Assembly (NCBI GenBank): GCA_963854735.1
Contig: OY978097.1
Span: 868,001 to 932,000 of the forward strand
Origin: Marvania coccoides
Lineage: Eukaryota > Chlorophyta > Trebouxiophyceae > Chlorellales > Chlorellaceae
Direction: 5' to 3'
DNA: 64,000 nucleotides
Below the pieces are notes generated by a model. That model was given only the letters and a program-made list of their open reading frames with translations, ran no database searches and had not been told where the DNA came from. The position numbers and the translations under genes were made by a program. Within the stretch, counting starts at the first letter, position 1. Each line of letters starts with the position of its first letter. Below, in pieces: positions 11,505 through 22,074 of this stretch.

Positions 11505-12485
11505 GAGCAACGAGAATTAGTTGGCACGGCGGCTTTCGAGTCTTGATCAGGAGTCTACCCACTCAGCCAGCCTTGGGGAGGATGGGGTAACCAAGACGTA
11601 CAATCTGTTAAACCTAAAAAGAATTCCTACGGTCGATGGATCATTTTCTTCTTTCCCCATATTCAAGTTAAACAATATTGCAAATCTCAATTGAAGAGCA
11701 AGAGGTGCCCGGAAGGCATCATGTGATGGGCCCTAATTGTTCACAAGTTAAAATACTGCCTGGTGACATTGGTTATTTTTTTTATTTTATTTTTTGTTCG
11801 ACGGCATGTCCTATTATAAAAAAATGGCGATGACCACTTCAGGACCGGACATGAACTCAGCTTTTCAAGTGCTTTGTGGGTCCGGAAACTGGGTTGGCAG
11901 CGCTGATGGAGCTGTACACACAACTCAGAATAAAATTTGCTTGCATCCTGCGGGCTGCCGTCAAAAAGGTAGAGATTAGGGTACCAGGATGCCTGCGAAT
12001 TTTTATGTCGTTTTGTGTAACAATCCTTGCATGGAACCCATGCGCATCTGAGGAAGCATTAGTTGTGGATGAGGGAGCGGGCGCAGCCCATTTCCCTCTA
12101 AGGTGAATTCTACGCAGTCTGGGGTCCCAAGCCGGTCTTTTTCTTGCTCATCTTGACTTTTGAAATGCCAATGCGGCATTAACTGGCCTGAATTACCACG
12201 AACTGCCGCAACTGCAAGAGCCTCGAGCCAAAACTAGGCGAAGAAACCTTCTCTGGCCTTGCCTCGCAGAATAATGCGATTTTCAAAATTTATTAATTTC
12301 AAAAAATACCCATCAACTAGCTGCTGCGAGAACTAGCCCGCGCCGCCGCTTCATTTGACTCGTGACCAAAATTTATTATTCATCTTTTTCATTTGTTTTT
12401 CAAGTCGAAGCGAACTCGACGTTCGCCACCACAGCATTTGATTTTATCATAGTTTGATACTTACATTCTAAAGAAACTAAAAATA
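11505..12485. other. Intergenic region, about 1 kb
   Basis: No recognisable gene. A short open frame near 11794-12106 contains MELYTQLRIKFACILRAAVK but matches no family I know and lacks support. The end of the region is the TIM22 promoter. Confidence 0.4.
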
Positions 12486-13250
12486 ATGAGCGTTAACGGC
12501 GTCAGCAGCCCCGTCCCGGAGGCCCCCGTCGCCAGCAGCAGCAGCGGTGCAAACGAGGGAGCAGAAAAGAAGCTGAAGCCTGGGCAAAAGAAGTATCGCG
12601 TGGTGCAGATACCTGATGCACAGGCCATCGCCCAAGATGACTTTATGAACAATTGTGCGGTGCGGACGGTGCTGGCTGCAGGGATGGGCAGCGTGATGGG
12701 AGTCGTTTTTGGCGTGTTTATGGGCACAATGGAGACCTCGGTGAGTCGTGTTCAAATGGGGACACAAACATCCCTTTACACCTGTTTGCATTCATTTTTT
12801 TCTCGATCTCAACGCTGTTTTCATGGTTGTTTTCAGCACATTGATGGCACCCTCACCACCGAAGCGCAAAAGAAAACAACGCGACAGGTGATCAAGGAGA
12901 TGGCAAAGAGCACAGCAGCAAGGAGTATGTGAGTTGTTCAGCATTACACCTGATCGTTTCTGCTGCGAAAAAATATATATATTTAATTCTACCAAAAAAA
13001 ACCCGTTGAACTTCCTTTTCTCAAACGCAGGTCGTATGCCAAGGGCTTTGGGGCCATGGGGGCGCTGTTTGCGGGGTCGGAGTGCGTGATAGAGAGGGTC
13101 AGGGCCCGCCATGACATGTACAACAGCATCTACGCTGGATGCACCACAGGGGCCCTCCTGGCGCACAGCGGAGGACCAAAAGCGATGTGCGTGGGGTGCG
13201 CCTCGTTTGCTGCCTTCTCTGCGCTCATCGACCGCTTCATGGACCGGTGA
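12486..13250 (+). CDS. TIM22: Mitochondrial inner-membrane translocase subunit TIM22
   Basis: Three exons (12486-12740, 12837-12928, 13031-13250) encode 188 residues. After a Ser/Ala-rich N-terminus, the Tim17/Tim22/Tim23 domain begins at about residue 55: [20 protein letters not shown], then [32 protein letters not shown], and the signature region [19 protein letters not shown]. Four TM helices are expected. TIM22 inserts carrier proteins into the inner mitochondrial membrane. The Gly-rich helices with GxxxG spacing and the C-E/R motif favour TIM22 over TIM17 or TIM23. Related plastid PRAT proteins are the main alternative. Confidence 0.85.
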
Positions 13251-13405
13251 GGGCTTCGTCCTGGCAAAGGAGTACCGTTATATTAAAAATACTTTCTATT
13301 ACCGGGAGCACTGAAAAATGCTATCATTCTTCAAATGTTTTGATGCATGTACCTATAATTTGGTATTACTAAGAACATAGTAAACCGAACTGCATTCAAT
13401 TGAGT

Positions 13406-13864
13406 TCACATTGATAGTTGCCTTGCCGCTGCTGCGTCCCGCTGCGCCATGTTTGCTGCTACAGCGGCCAGCCGCATCTCCTCCTCGTCAGCGGAGCTCC
13501 ACAGCAGCTTCTCCTGCGGCGGCTGCATGTTCGGCGGCGTCGGTTTCTTTCTTGGGGACGATGTTAAGGCCTGCACAGCAGCCGCTGCCTCCAGCTCGCT
13601 GGTGCCGTGCTGCCGCTTTTCTGCATTGAACCGCGAGGCAAACTGACCGAACTCTTTTTGTCGCATCCACCGCTCCCGCCGCTCCTGCCACTCGGGGGTC
13701 GCTACGTGAGCTGGGCCCAGGCCACCAAGCCGCCAATAGCCTCTTCCAGAGCCTCTCGGCGAGGCGGTGCTGTCTGCGGCTGTACCATGTGGCAAATCTG
13801 GCTGTTCCGGTGCAGTTTCGCCCCCATATTGGCCTTTCTGAACCCAATTTAAACTTCCGCTCAT
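13406..13864 (-). CDS. Conserved hypothetical protein (possibly DUF4050)
   Basis: A single-exon frame of 152 residues starts at the only in-frame ATG, 13864 (MSGSLNWVQKGQYGG). It is hydrophilic, Gln/Ala/Arg-rich, and includes ATPEWQERRERWMRQKE, which resembles the W..RR..W segment of plant DUF4050 proteins. No TM segment or targeting peptide is visible. It lies tail-to-tail with TIM22 and its 5' end faces TilS. Its composition fits its neighbours. Function unknown; reality as a gene is likely but not proven. Confidence 0.5.
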   Translation of the reverse strand: MSGSLNWVQKGQYGGETAPEQPDLPHGTAADSTASPRGSGRGYWRLGGLGPAHVATPEWQERRERWMRQKEFGQFASRFNAEKRQHGTSELEAAAAVQALTSSPRKKPTPPNMQPPQEKLLWSSADEEEMRLAAVAANMAQRDAAAARQLSM

Positions 13865-14192
13865 TGTGGCAGCTGTGCTATGGGCATTGAGCCCCAAAAG
13901 GCGAGAGTCAAACACCAAACGCCACCCACCCAAGAATCCAAGGGTCCCCTCTACGTCGGTAAGAGGGTTGGTGAGGGAGGTGTACCTGAGACTCGGTTAA
14001 ATATTGCGATGGCCCTCTCTGGCCAAGCACTTACGTTCCTCGAGAGAAGAGCAGCTGGAATTTTATTTGAAATTTTCAGCCACGCAGCAGATGACTAAAG
14101 AATTCTCCCTTATGGAGTGCTTTTCTATGTTTAGAAACAGTTAATTCAGATGGTCTCCAGGTCACCTTTGAACAGCAGCTGAGGGAGGAGGG
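13865..14192. other. Divergent promoter region
   Basis: Spacer of 328 bases between the head-to-head hypothetical gene and TilS. No distinct motif recognised. Confidence 0.4.
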
Positions 14193-15879
14193 ATGGCGCT
14201 GCGTGTTTACAGCAAATTTTGGAACGCTCTCACCAAGTTCAATCTGCACGCCAATGACGCCAATAAAGTTGCAATAGCTTTGTCTGGGGGTCCAGACAGC
14301 ATGGGTTTGGCCGCCCTGACGGCGCGGTGGCATCAGCAGGCCCCCATCCCCACAAACGTACGCATTTTAGTCTCCCCAAACTCTCCAACCCAATCCTGAA
14401 ACTCTTGCTCACTTCCCTCATGTTCCGTTACCGTAGCCACCGCCGCTGGCCCTGGTTGTGGACCACCAGCTGCGCCCGGACAGCGCAGAGGAGGCCCACG
14501 CCGCTGCCCGCCACGCCGCAGATTTGGGGCTGCGCTCCCGCGTGCTGACCGTGGACTGGGGAGGCGCGAAGCCCAAGCGGCAGCACAAGATGCTTGCGGC
14601 ACGCGAAGCACGCTATGCCCGCCTTTTAGACGTATGCCGGGAAGAACACATATCTCACCTTCTCACCGCCCACCACGCAGACGACCAGGCAGAGACTTTC
14701 CTGCTGCGGTTTATCCACGCCAGCGGCGTGGACGGCCTGGCCGGCATCGCGCCTTTGAATTTCACCTACTGGCGTTCCCACGGCGTTAAAATTTTACGTC
14801 CGCTGCTGAACGTGCGCAAAGAGGGCCTGCTGTCGGTCTGTCACGGCCTGGGACTGCCTTTTGCGCTAGATCCCACCAACGACGCCCCCTCCTACCAGCG
14901 TAACCGCTTGCGGCAGCTGCTGGAGGAGGCATCGGCGGCGGAGGCGGCTGATTATGACGAGTATGAGGCTGAGGACGCAGCGGCAGGGATGGTGGTGCCC
15001 AAAGTGATCCATGATGTGCTGAAGCTGCAGCGGCTGTGCTCGCGCGTGTCACGCACGCAGCAGCACCAGGCGGCGGCGCTTTTGGAGCGGAGCGTTCTTC
15101 ACACAGCAAATGATTTCGATCTGGGCCCCGGCGTAGGGCGAGGGCGCGCACTGCAGCAGCGGCAGGGGCGAGAGGAGCAGCGTTCGCGGCAGCAGTCAAG
15201 GCTACAGCACCCACAGCAGGTGAATGGCAGTTCGACCGGGCATGCGGATTTTGAAACCAATGGCGACGGCGATGAAAACACTGCGCTGACAAACGGGCAA
15301 AGCAGCAGCCACGCAAACGGCAGCAGCAGCGACGCCCCGCTGTCCTCTCTTCCTCCTGCCTATTATACCACGAGAAGACGATGGATGCACTGGCCCAGCC
15401 AGCTGGCAGCGCTGTCTCGCCTGGCAGCTGACGTGCCCCACGCCATCTTGCACGTCCCCTCCTTTGCTGAAGCCGACGAAGACATCTCAGTGGCGGCAGC
15501 GTCTCGGCTGCTGCAGGCGGTTTCGGGCGACGGCTACCCGCCCAGCTTATCCGACTGCACCAAGCTGGCGCAGCGGGTGGCAGGGGGCACGTTGGTGGGA
15601 GGGTTCACCGGTGGGGGGTGCACGGTGCAGCCTGTGGTGCGCAGCAAAGGGAGGTACATGCTGGTGGTGCCGCAGCGCGACCAGCACATGCTGATGGTGC
15701 GAATGAAGGCCGCCAGGGAAGCTAGTAAGGCCATTCTGCGAGACAATTGCGACGGCAGCGGCAGCAGCAGTAGTAGGAGAAGCAGCAGCAGTAGTAGTAG
15801 CGGCGGTGGCAGCGGACCGAATTGCCAGGGTGAAAGTGAGAGTGTTGCCGTGCAGCGAGCCACTGCAGCAGGGTGGTGA
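14193..15879 (+). CDS. tilS: tRNA(Ile)-lysidine synthase (TilS), nuclear gene for organelle tRNA
   Basis: Two exons (14193-14357, 14437-15879) encode 535 residues. The PP-loop ATPase motif ALSGGPDSMGLAAL is in exon 1. Exon 2 continues with LVVDHQLRPDSAEEA, the LLTAHHADDQAETFLLR motif and ILRPLLNVRKEGL, all diagnostic of TilS. The enzyme converts C34 to lysidine in tRNA-Ile(CAU), so AUA is read as Ile. This chemistry belongs to bacteria and plastids, so the product should act in the plastid, although the leader before the PP-loop is only ~28 residues. The C-terminal half is loosely conserved and has Ser and Gln runs from AGC repeats (15753-15805). Confidence 0.88.
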
Positions 15880-16146
15880 AAAACTCAATGAAAGTCAAGT
15901 AGCTAGCGTAGGATTAGAATAAATAAACCCTATTTGCCCCTTTTATATTTGTTGTGGGACGGAATTTTTTTCCCTGTGTACTAAAATAAACATTGCAGTG
16001 CATAAACCAAACATTCATTAATTGACTCGTGTACACTTTCCTTTGGCTTTTTTGCTTGCATTTTGAATACCTTGAATCCGCTGGTGTCCCCGACCAATTT
16101 TCATAAACACTGTTCTTTTCAGGGACTGGCCCATACCATTACAAAT

Positions 16147-18599
16147 TTAATGATCGAGCAACGTAAGGATGCCAGACAGCAGTACAAACAGAAGACCCAG
16201 GGAGATGCCGCACCACAACACGCCCTCAACCGCAGAAGTCCTCCCCTGCTCCTCTGCTGACGTAGGTGGCCGGGCGCTGAGGAGCAGCTTCTGCGGTGTC
16301 CCAGCGGCAAATTCGAATTTCTCAGAAAGGTGCCGCCTTTCTTCTTCCACCGCCTCCCTTCTGCTGCTTGTACTGGCCACTTCAGCAGCTTCAGCACCGC
16401 CACCGCCATCTTTCTCCCCAGCAATGGTCTCCACCCCGCTACTGCTTTCCGCCTCCACAGCCTCCACCGCTGCCAACAACAATTCCTTGCCTTCCACACT
16501 CTCCACGTTTCTTGCTGTTGCCTTCACCACCCGTTTGCCTCCCACTGGCACCGCTGCCGCATTTCCTAGCGGAGAAACTGGCGGCCTGAACAGCACCTCC
16601 GTCACTTCTCCTTTCACCGACCACCGCCCCCCAGAAACAACCTTTACCATCACAACGCACCCCATCAAGTTTCCGCTGCCATCGGGCGCCTCCGGCGGCA
16701 CCAGCACTTGCGCATAGGTCTTGCAATGTGCCACCAACGAGACGCCGTCTGCTGCGGTGTCCACGACGCAGCAGCGCTGCGTGGTGCCCAGGAGAGGGGT
16801 GTGGGCATCGCCCCACGACTCTACCTCCGTCGTGATCTCCCTGCTGCGCCCTTTCACCACGTCTGTGGGGACTCGCTTCATTCTGGCAGCGGGGGTGCCG
16901 GGGCGGGGATAAAACTGCGAAATGTGGGTGGAAGGGAAGCGGTACTTGCGCAGGAGACGCATGGTGGCGGCGTGGTCTTCTGCCGTCTCCCCAGGGAACC
17001 TGCACCAGGCAGTCGAATAATTATATTCGAAAAAGAACACCAGACAAATTATATAAAAATACCGTCGTGCTAAAAAATGATTTCCCTCCCGCCTTCTCTC
17101 ACCCTGCGATGATGTCTGTGGCAAGGTTCATTCCCGGCACGCTGATCAACAGCTCGTCAGCCACGCGCTCAAACTCCTCCACCGTGTACTCCCGGTTCAT
17201 TCCCTCCAACACGGGGTTGCTCCCCGACTGCACCGGAACGTGCAAAAATTCAAAGCACGCGGGGTGGCGCAGCGCCTCCGCGATGGCTGAGAGGTGTTCC
17301 AGGATAAAGGGCGGGTTGGTCATTCCGATGCGCAGCATGGTCGTGCCGTCAGTCGGCATTTCTGCCAGAAGCGCTTCGAGCAGCACCGGCAGGCTGGAGC
17401 CCAGATCACGCCCCCATGCCCCAGTATCTTCGCTGCTCAGCCACACCTCCCGCACCAATGGGTCGGCCACTGCCTCCCGCAGCCGCGATACCTGCAATTC
17501 ATCATTGAAACAGGGTAAAATATGGAAAATCAACTTCATCGCTTTCTTCGAAAACAACAAGCAAGATGTGTCGGCTTACCAGGGCCTCCAGGGCGTAGCT
17601 GCCGAGCTGCCCCCTTGCGTGCTTTGTCTTGCAGTAGGTGCACGCGCCCAGGCACCCCGTGGACAGCGGAATAATTTCCACTCGGGGGTTGCGGCGGACC
17701 TTAGGAAGGTCCAGGCGGGGCAGCGCTTTCTTGGCCAACATCTGCACGGTGTGTCCCTTCAGGGTCTCCTCCACCGCCTCCACAATGCGGTCAATCTGTA
17801 GACGGGAAATGGAGAGGAATTTGGGGGGGGGGGGGGGGGGGGGGTGAGCTCTCTTGCTAGAATATAATAATTTCATTTTATTTCAACTCTGACAAAAAAC
17901 AATTGAACACCCTGAAAGTCAAAAATAAAACCATGCACGATTATTCGCCGAGATGTGCCTCCCCTCTAATATCTCACCTGCGTCACCCCGAGCACGCTTA
18001 CCCCCTGCAGCTCTGTGGCATTTCGGTCGCCCTGCGGCACACACCCAGAAACCACCACAGCCTTGCCTTGTGCTTTAGCGCGGCGCACCAGGGTGCCCAC
18101 CGCTGACTGCGACGGCCCTTTGACGGTGCAGCTGTTGATAACCCACACGTCAGCGCTGCTTGCCTCCTCGTCATCCAACATACGGTAGCCAAACTCCGCT
18201 AGCTGGCCTGCCATGAACTCGGAGTCGCTAGTGTTATGAGAGCACCCTGCAGCTCAGAAGGGAAGGGCAAGGGGGAGAAATGGTGCATATAATGGTGAAT
18301 AGCCTATCCATGGGGGTTTTGCCATTGTTTTCTCAATGTACGTACTGAATGCGTTTAAAATAAATAAATCTGGTTGATTTTCATTGAGAGCATCAACTCT
18401 GCTACTGACCGAAAGTCTTCAGCCACACGCTCTGCGTGCCGGGAACAGAGGGGGCAGCTGCGAGCGAGGCGTCGGGAGAAGGCCCCGCCTGAACGGCGGT
18501 GCTGCGCTGCACCGCGCTGTCGCGGAAAGAGGGACGCTCAGTATGGACATCGGCGCTTCGTTGCCCCAAATCCTCAATGTCGATGTCAACCTCGTGCAT
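16147..18599 (-). CDS. CDKAL1: CDKAL1-type tRNA methylthiotransferase (ms2t6A37)
   Basis: Five exons (18599-18410, 18246-17978, 17795-17580, 17491-17103, 16999-16147), all GT-AG, encode 638 residues. The N-terminal MTTase domain has its three Cys ([21 protein letters not shown]). The radical-SAM CxxxCxxC motif is [20 protein letters not shown] domain follows (about residues 420-480). The extreme C-terminus is a hydrophobic helix ([20 protein letters not shown]), the ER tail anchor of animal and plant CDKAL1. The enzyme adds a methylthio group to t6A37 of tRNA-Lys. Intron 2 holds a 22-base C run (G on the plus strand, 17823-17844) upstream of its acceptor. Confidence 0.93.
17823..17844. repeat. 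22-base G homopolymer inside a CDKAL1 intron
   Basis: Read on the gene's strand this is a C22 run about 27 bases before the 3' splice site, where a polypyrimidine tract belongs. Confidence 0.9.
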
Positions 18600-18950
18600 T
18601 GTTTTGTTGTTTTTTATTTCAACAAAAATTAAAATAAATTAAAAATTCACGCCTGCGCCAACATTAACATGGTTCTGTCAATTTATGTATACTAATGCTA
18701 TTATGGCTAGCGGCAATAGCGGCAACACAGAGAGCGAGGCGATGGAGGCTGCCCGCCAAAATTCGTTGACTAGCAAGGCATTTTGAACAGGCGCCCTCAT
18801 TCTCCATCTATTTCCCATTTTATTTTCAAAAGCGATTTTAGTATCTATTTCAAGGAGGGGAACCCGGTCCGAGTGATGTATAGCGCAGTTTGGAGAAGGT
18901 TATCGTGGCTTTGAATATGAAGCTCTGGCAAGCGCTCTGGAGCATTAAAT
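18600..18950. other. Divergent promoter region, CDKAL1 / PKA-type kinase
   Basis: Spacer of 351 bases between head-to-head genes. AT-rich near CDKAL1; no clear TATA box or other element recognised. Confidence 0.4.
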
Positions 18951-20356
18951 ATGAAAGCCGCGGCGGGGAGAAAGTTCTTGACCAAGTTTAAAAGCCCCAA
19001 TGGCACAGTGAGTGAACTCTGGGCGCCATCACGATGATGAAACCTCGTTCCCTAAATCCTAGAATCTTGCCTCGGCGCCTCTGCAGACACAAAAAGACCC
19101 CGTCGAGCTCCCCAAACCGGATGAAATGTGCAAAGAAGAAGCGGTGGGTCGCAGCGATGAATGCCACTTCTCTTCCCTCCCCTCAACTTTGCCTCCCTTC
19201 TTTTTTCAGCCCCTGCGAATCGACTCCTGCTGCGCCCAGGACTTTGAGTTGGGTCGCATTTTGGGGACAGGGAGCTTCGGGAGGGTGTGCCTCGCGCGGC
19301 ACAAGCCCACTGGTGCCGTCGTCGCCATCAAGTCGCTGCTGAAGGCGCGCATCGTCAAGAGCGACCAGGTGGACCACGTGCGGTCGGAGCGCGCTGTGAT
19401 GCGCATCATAGATCACCCCTTCATCGTGCGCTTGATTTCTACCTTCCAGGACCCTGAGTGCGTGCACTTTGTGCTGGAGTACCTTCCTGGCGGCGAGTTC
19501 TTCACGCACCTGCGGGACAAGGGCCAGCTGCCCGAGGAAACAGCGCGGTTCTACGCTACTCAGGTCGTCATCATCTTTGAATACCTCCACTCCAAGGATA
19601 TCTGCTACAGGGACCTCAAGGTAAGAAATATATAGGTTAATCTTCTTCGCTATTGGAAACAAGTTGTCAACAAAACAAAATACATCTTTTTTGCTGCCTA
19701 CAGCCCGAGAACATGATCATGGACGACAGTGGCAACATCAAGCTGGCCGACTTTGGGTTCGCGAAGGAGCTCCCCAACGGCAAGCGCACCTACACGCTGT
19801 GCGGCACCCCCGACTACCTGGCGCCAGAGGTCATCCTCAACAAGGGGCACGGGCGGGCGGTGGACTGGTGGGGGCTGGGCATCCTCATTTACGAGATGCT
19901 GGCCGGGTACCCGCCCTTCTGTGACAGCGATCCGCTGGGCACCTACCAGCGCATCCTCCGAGGCACAGTCACCTTCCCAGCGCACATCTCGCCGGTGGCC
20001 AGGGATCTCATCCGCCGGCTGCTGCAGGCGGACCTCAGCAAGCGGTACGGCTGCCTGGCTGGGGGGGCCAACGACATAAAAAACCATCAGTGGTTTCGCA
20101 GCGTCAATTTTGGGGCCGCCAAGGCTAAGAAGCTGGACCCGCCCATCAAGTGAGTACTTTCTAGCTTGTTGGATATTGCCTCCTTGGGGTTTATCAGAGA
20201 GAATTGACCGCTTGGATGCTTTTTGCATTGCTGTGCAGGCCGTCTGTGAAGGCAGACGATGACACCTCAAATTTTCAGGACTATGGCAACCTGGAGCCCC
20301 TCAAGGCTGACCAACAGCTGAAGCCAGAAGAGCATGCCCTTTTTGCGGGCTTTTGA
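18951..20356 (+). CDS. AGC kinase, cAMP-dependent protein kinase catalytic subunit type
   Basis: Five exons (18951-19007, 19087-19143, 19210-19620, 19704-20149, 20239-20356) encode 362 residues. The kinase domain shows GTGSFGRVCLAR, VVAIKSLLK, CYRDLKPEN, LADFGFAKE and TLCGTPDYLAPE, with LSKRYGCLAGGANDIKNHQW near its end. The C-tail finishes in FAGF-stop, the terminal FxxF hydrophobic motif that marks PKA catalytic subunits and separates them from AKT and S6K types. PKG kinase domains are similar, but no cyclic-nucleotide-binding domain is encoded here. Thr in TLCGTP is the expected activation-loop phosphosite. No regulatory subunit is in the window. The first exons are short but in frame. Confidence 0.88.
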
Positions 20357-20590
20357 GGGCTTCAAACCTCCATGCAAAAACTGACCAAATATGCTTTATT
20401 CGACGCCTTTTACCAATTTCATTTTGTTAAAGCTTTGTTATTATTTCAAGAGTTCATTCATAAACTAAAAATGTGGCGAAAGAAAAATCCACGATGTAAG
20501 CCTCAACTAAGGGGGGGGGGAACAGACAGAAAAAAAAATGTCAAACATGCTGTCTCGGTGAAGACGCCAGTTATCGCTGCAGCTGCTATT
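20357..20590. other. Convergent spacer
   Basis: Short 3' spacer between the PKA-type kinase and the calcineurin-B-like gene. It has a short G run at about 20510-20520. Confidence 0.4.
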
Positions 20591-21306
20591 TTAATAACCC
20601 ACCGGCACCTCCACGCACAGCGACAGCGGCGACTTTTCCAGCGCCACTTTAAACTCCGCCAGGCCCAGCCCTTTGTCTCCCGCCTCCACTGTGGCTGCCA
20701 CCTTCTGTACCAGCGCATCAATCTCAGTGTCGGCCAAATTGCTGCCCGCCATCTGCCGCATGATGAGCTGCATGTCATCTTTGGACACGAACCCGTCGCC
20801 GTCGACGTCCCAGATAGCGAACAGGTGGCGAAGTTTGTCGTCGCGGGTGGCCTTGGGGCTGTAGGGCGCGAGCATCTTGACGAATTCACGGAAGTTAATT
20901 CCGTCGTAGAAGAAAGCCAGGCGCTTGGAGAGGGGGTTGATGGACAGCTCGGGGATGCTGAGGAGCTCGTCAGCGGTGATGAAGCCCTGCGAGAGGAGGA
21001 GAGAGCTTGAGAATCCAGCAGTGAAAAAGCATATGGCGGGGGAAGAATTTACTTCAGGGAAGGCTGTGTTATTTTACCTTTCTGCCCTTGTCTAGTGTTC
21101 GGAACCGCATGTACAGCGCCTCAATCTCTTCCTGGGTGACTGTGACGTTGAGAGGAAAATGGGGTGAGAAGGCAGGGCAGGATTTGGGAAGTCTGACGGG
21201 GCGAGAAATTTTGTAGGTTAAGTCACTCACAGCAGCCGTTGGACAGCGCGATGAGCTCATCGACCTCAAATTGATTGAGCCCGTACGCAGATATTGTCTG
21301 CCCCAT
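20591..21306 (-). CDS. Calcineurin B-like EF-hand protein, N-myristoylation signal
   Basis: Three exons (21306-21231, 21139-21078, 20986-20591) encode 177 residues. The start MGQTISAYG carries Gly2 and a Thr/Ser context suited to N-myristoylation. TQEEIEALYMRFRTLD and LSIPELSINPLSKRL follow the calcineurin-B/CHP pattern. Of the EF-hands, only DVDGDGFVSKDD is canonical; the others (DKGRKGFITADE, and YDGINFREFV) have lost ligands. Calcineurin B proteins bind a phosphatase catalytic subunit, CHP proteins bind Na+/H+ exchangers, and plant CBLs bind CIPK kinases. The sequence looks closest to CNB/CHP, but this is not decided. It sits tail-to-tail with the PKA-type kinase. Confidence 0.8.
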
Positions 21307-22074
21307 TTGAATCTATCTAGAGAGTGAATTCCAAGAAATTTGAATGAATTAAATTGCTATTGAGCTTTTAGAAGCATAGCAGCGTGGGCGCTTTTTGAAC
21401 ACCCAGCTTAAAATTAATCAATTTTACGCTTACATAGATTTTAATGTTAAAATCAGCACGTGAAATCTCGGAAGAGACTTATGAGGGTTTAGGGTTTACA
21501 AGAAGGGAATGTGCTAAGGGAAAAAGCACGAAAGCAACGAACTGTGTGAACCAGCAACCGTTTTGATGCTACGACATTGCCCACGCATTTCGCTTGAACG
21601 CTGCGCTGCTATGGCCTCGGGCAATCAAGTGCCGCCCTGTTCTTATTGGTAGTTTCACTTAGACTCACTCTCTCAGGGTGAAAAAGCTTGTGAGCTTTCG
21701 GGAACGCCTTGAGCGAAGGCCCTGAATCTGATGATCTACGAGCTGTTGTAGGGGGGCGTCAGTGAGACCGTCCCCGCCCCACCCAAAGCGCCGCCCCAAC
21801 CCACCATTCTCACCGCCCTGGCCTCGCGCAAGGCTTCATTTCGCCTTTGAGAGTAGGCACAGGTCATCTGGATGGAGGAGTCAGCAGGGGTTCCTTCCCC
21901 TACCCAGACAGACGACGGCTCACTTGAAACTACCGCGTACGCTCCGTAAGAATTTTGGAAAGAATTTTGCTTTACCCTCGTCACACAGCAACAAACAAAT
22001 AAATTTTATTATCCTCTGGGAAAATTATGGAACGATGATTGAAAAAGAGCCGGCTTGTATAAAGTAACAACAAA
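21307..22074. other. Divergent promoter region, about 770 bases
   Basis: Lies between the calcineurin-B-like gene and the LRR receptor kinase. It has a double telomere-type unit at 21485-21498 and no convincing coding frame. Confidence 0.4.
21485..21498 (+). repeat. Two TTTAGGG-type telomere units (telo-box)
   Basis: GGGTTTAGGGTTTA is two overlapping plant-type telomere units. Such short telo-boxes occur in plant promoters. This could be chance or a regulatory site for either flanking gene. Confidence 0.5.

Noticed and set aside
21600..21780. Possible C/D-box snoRNA (TGATGA near 21730)
   Set aside because: No matching D box (CTGA) at a suitable distance and no terminal stem.
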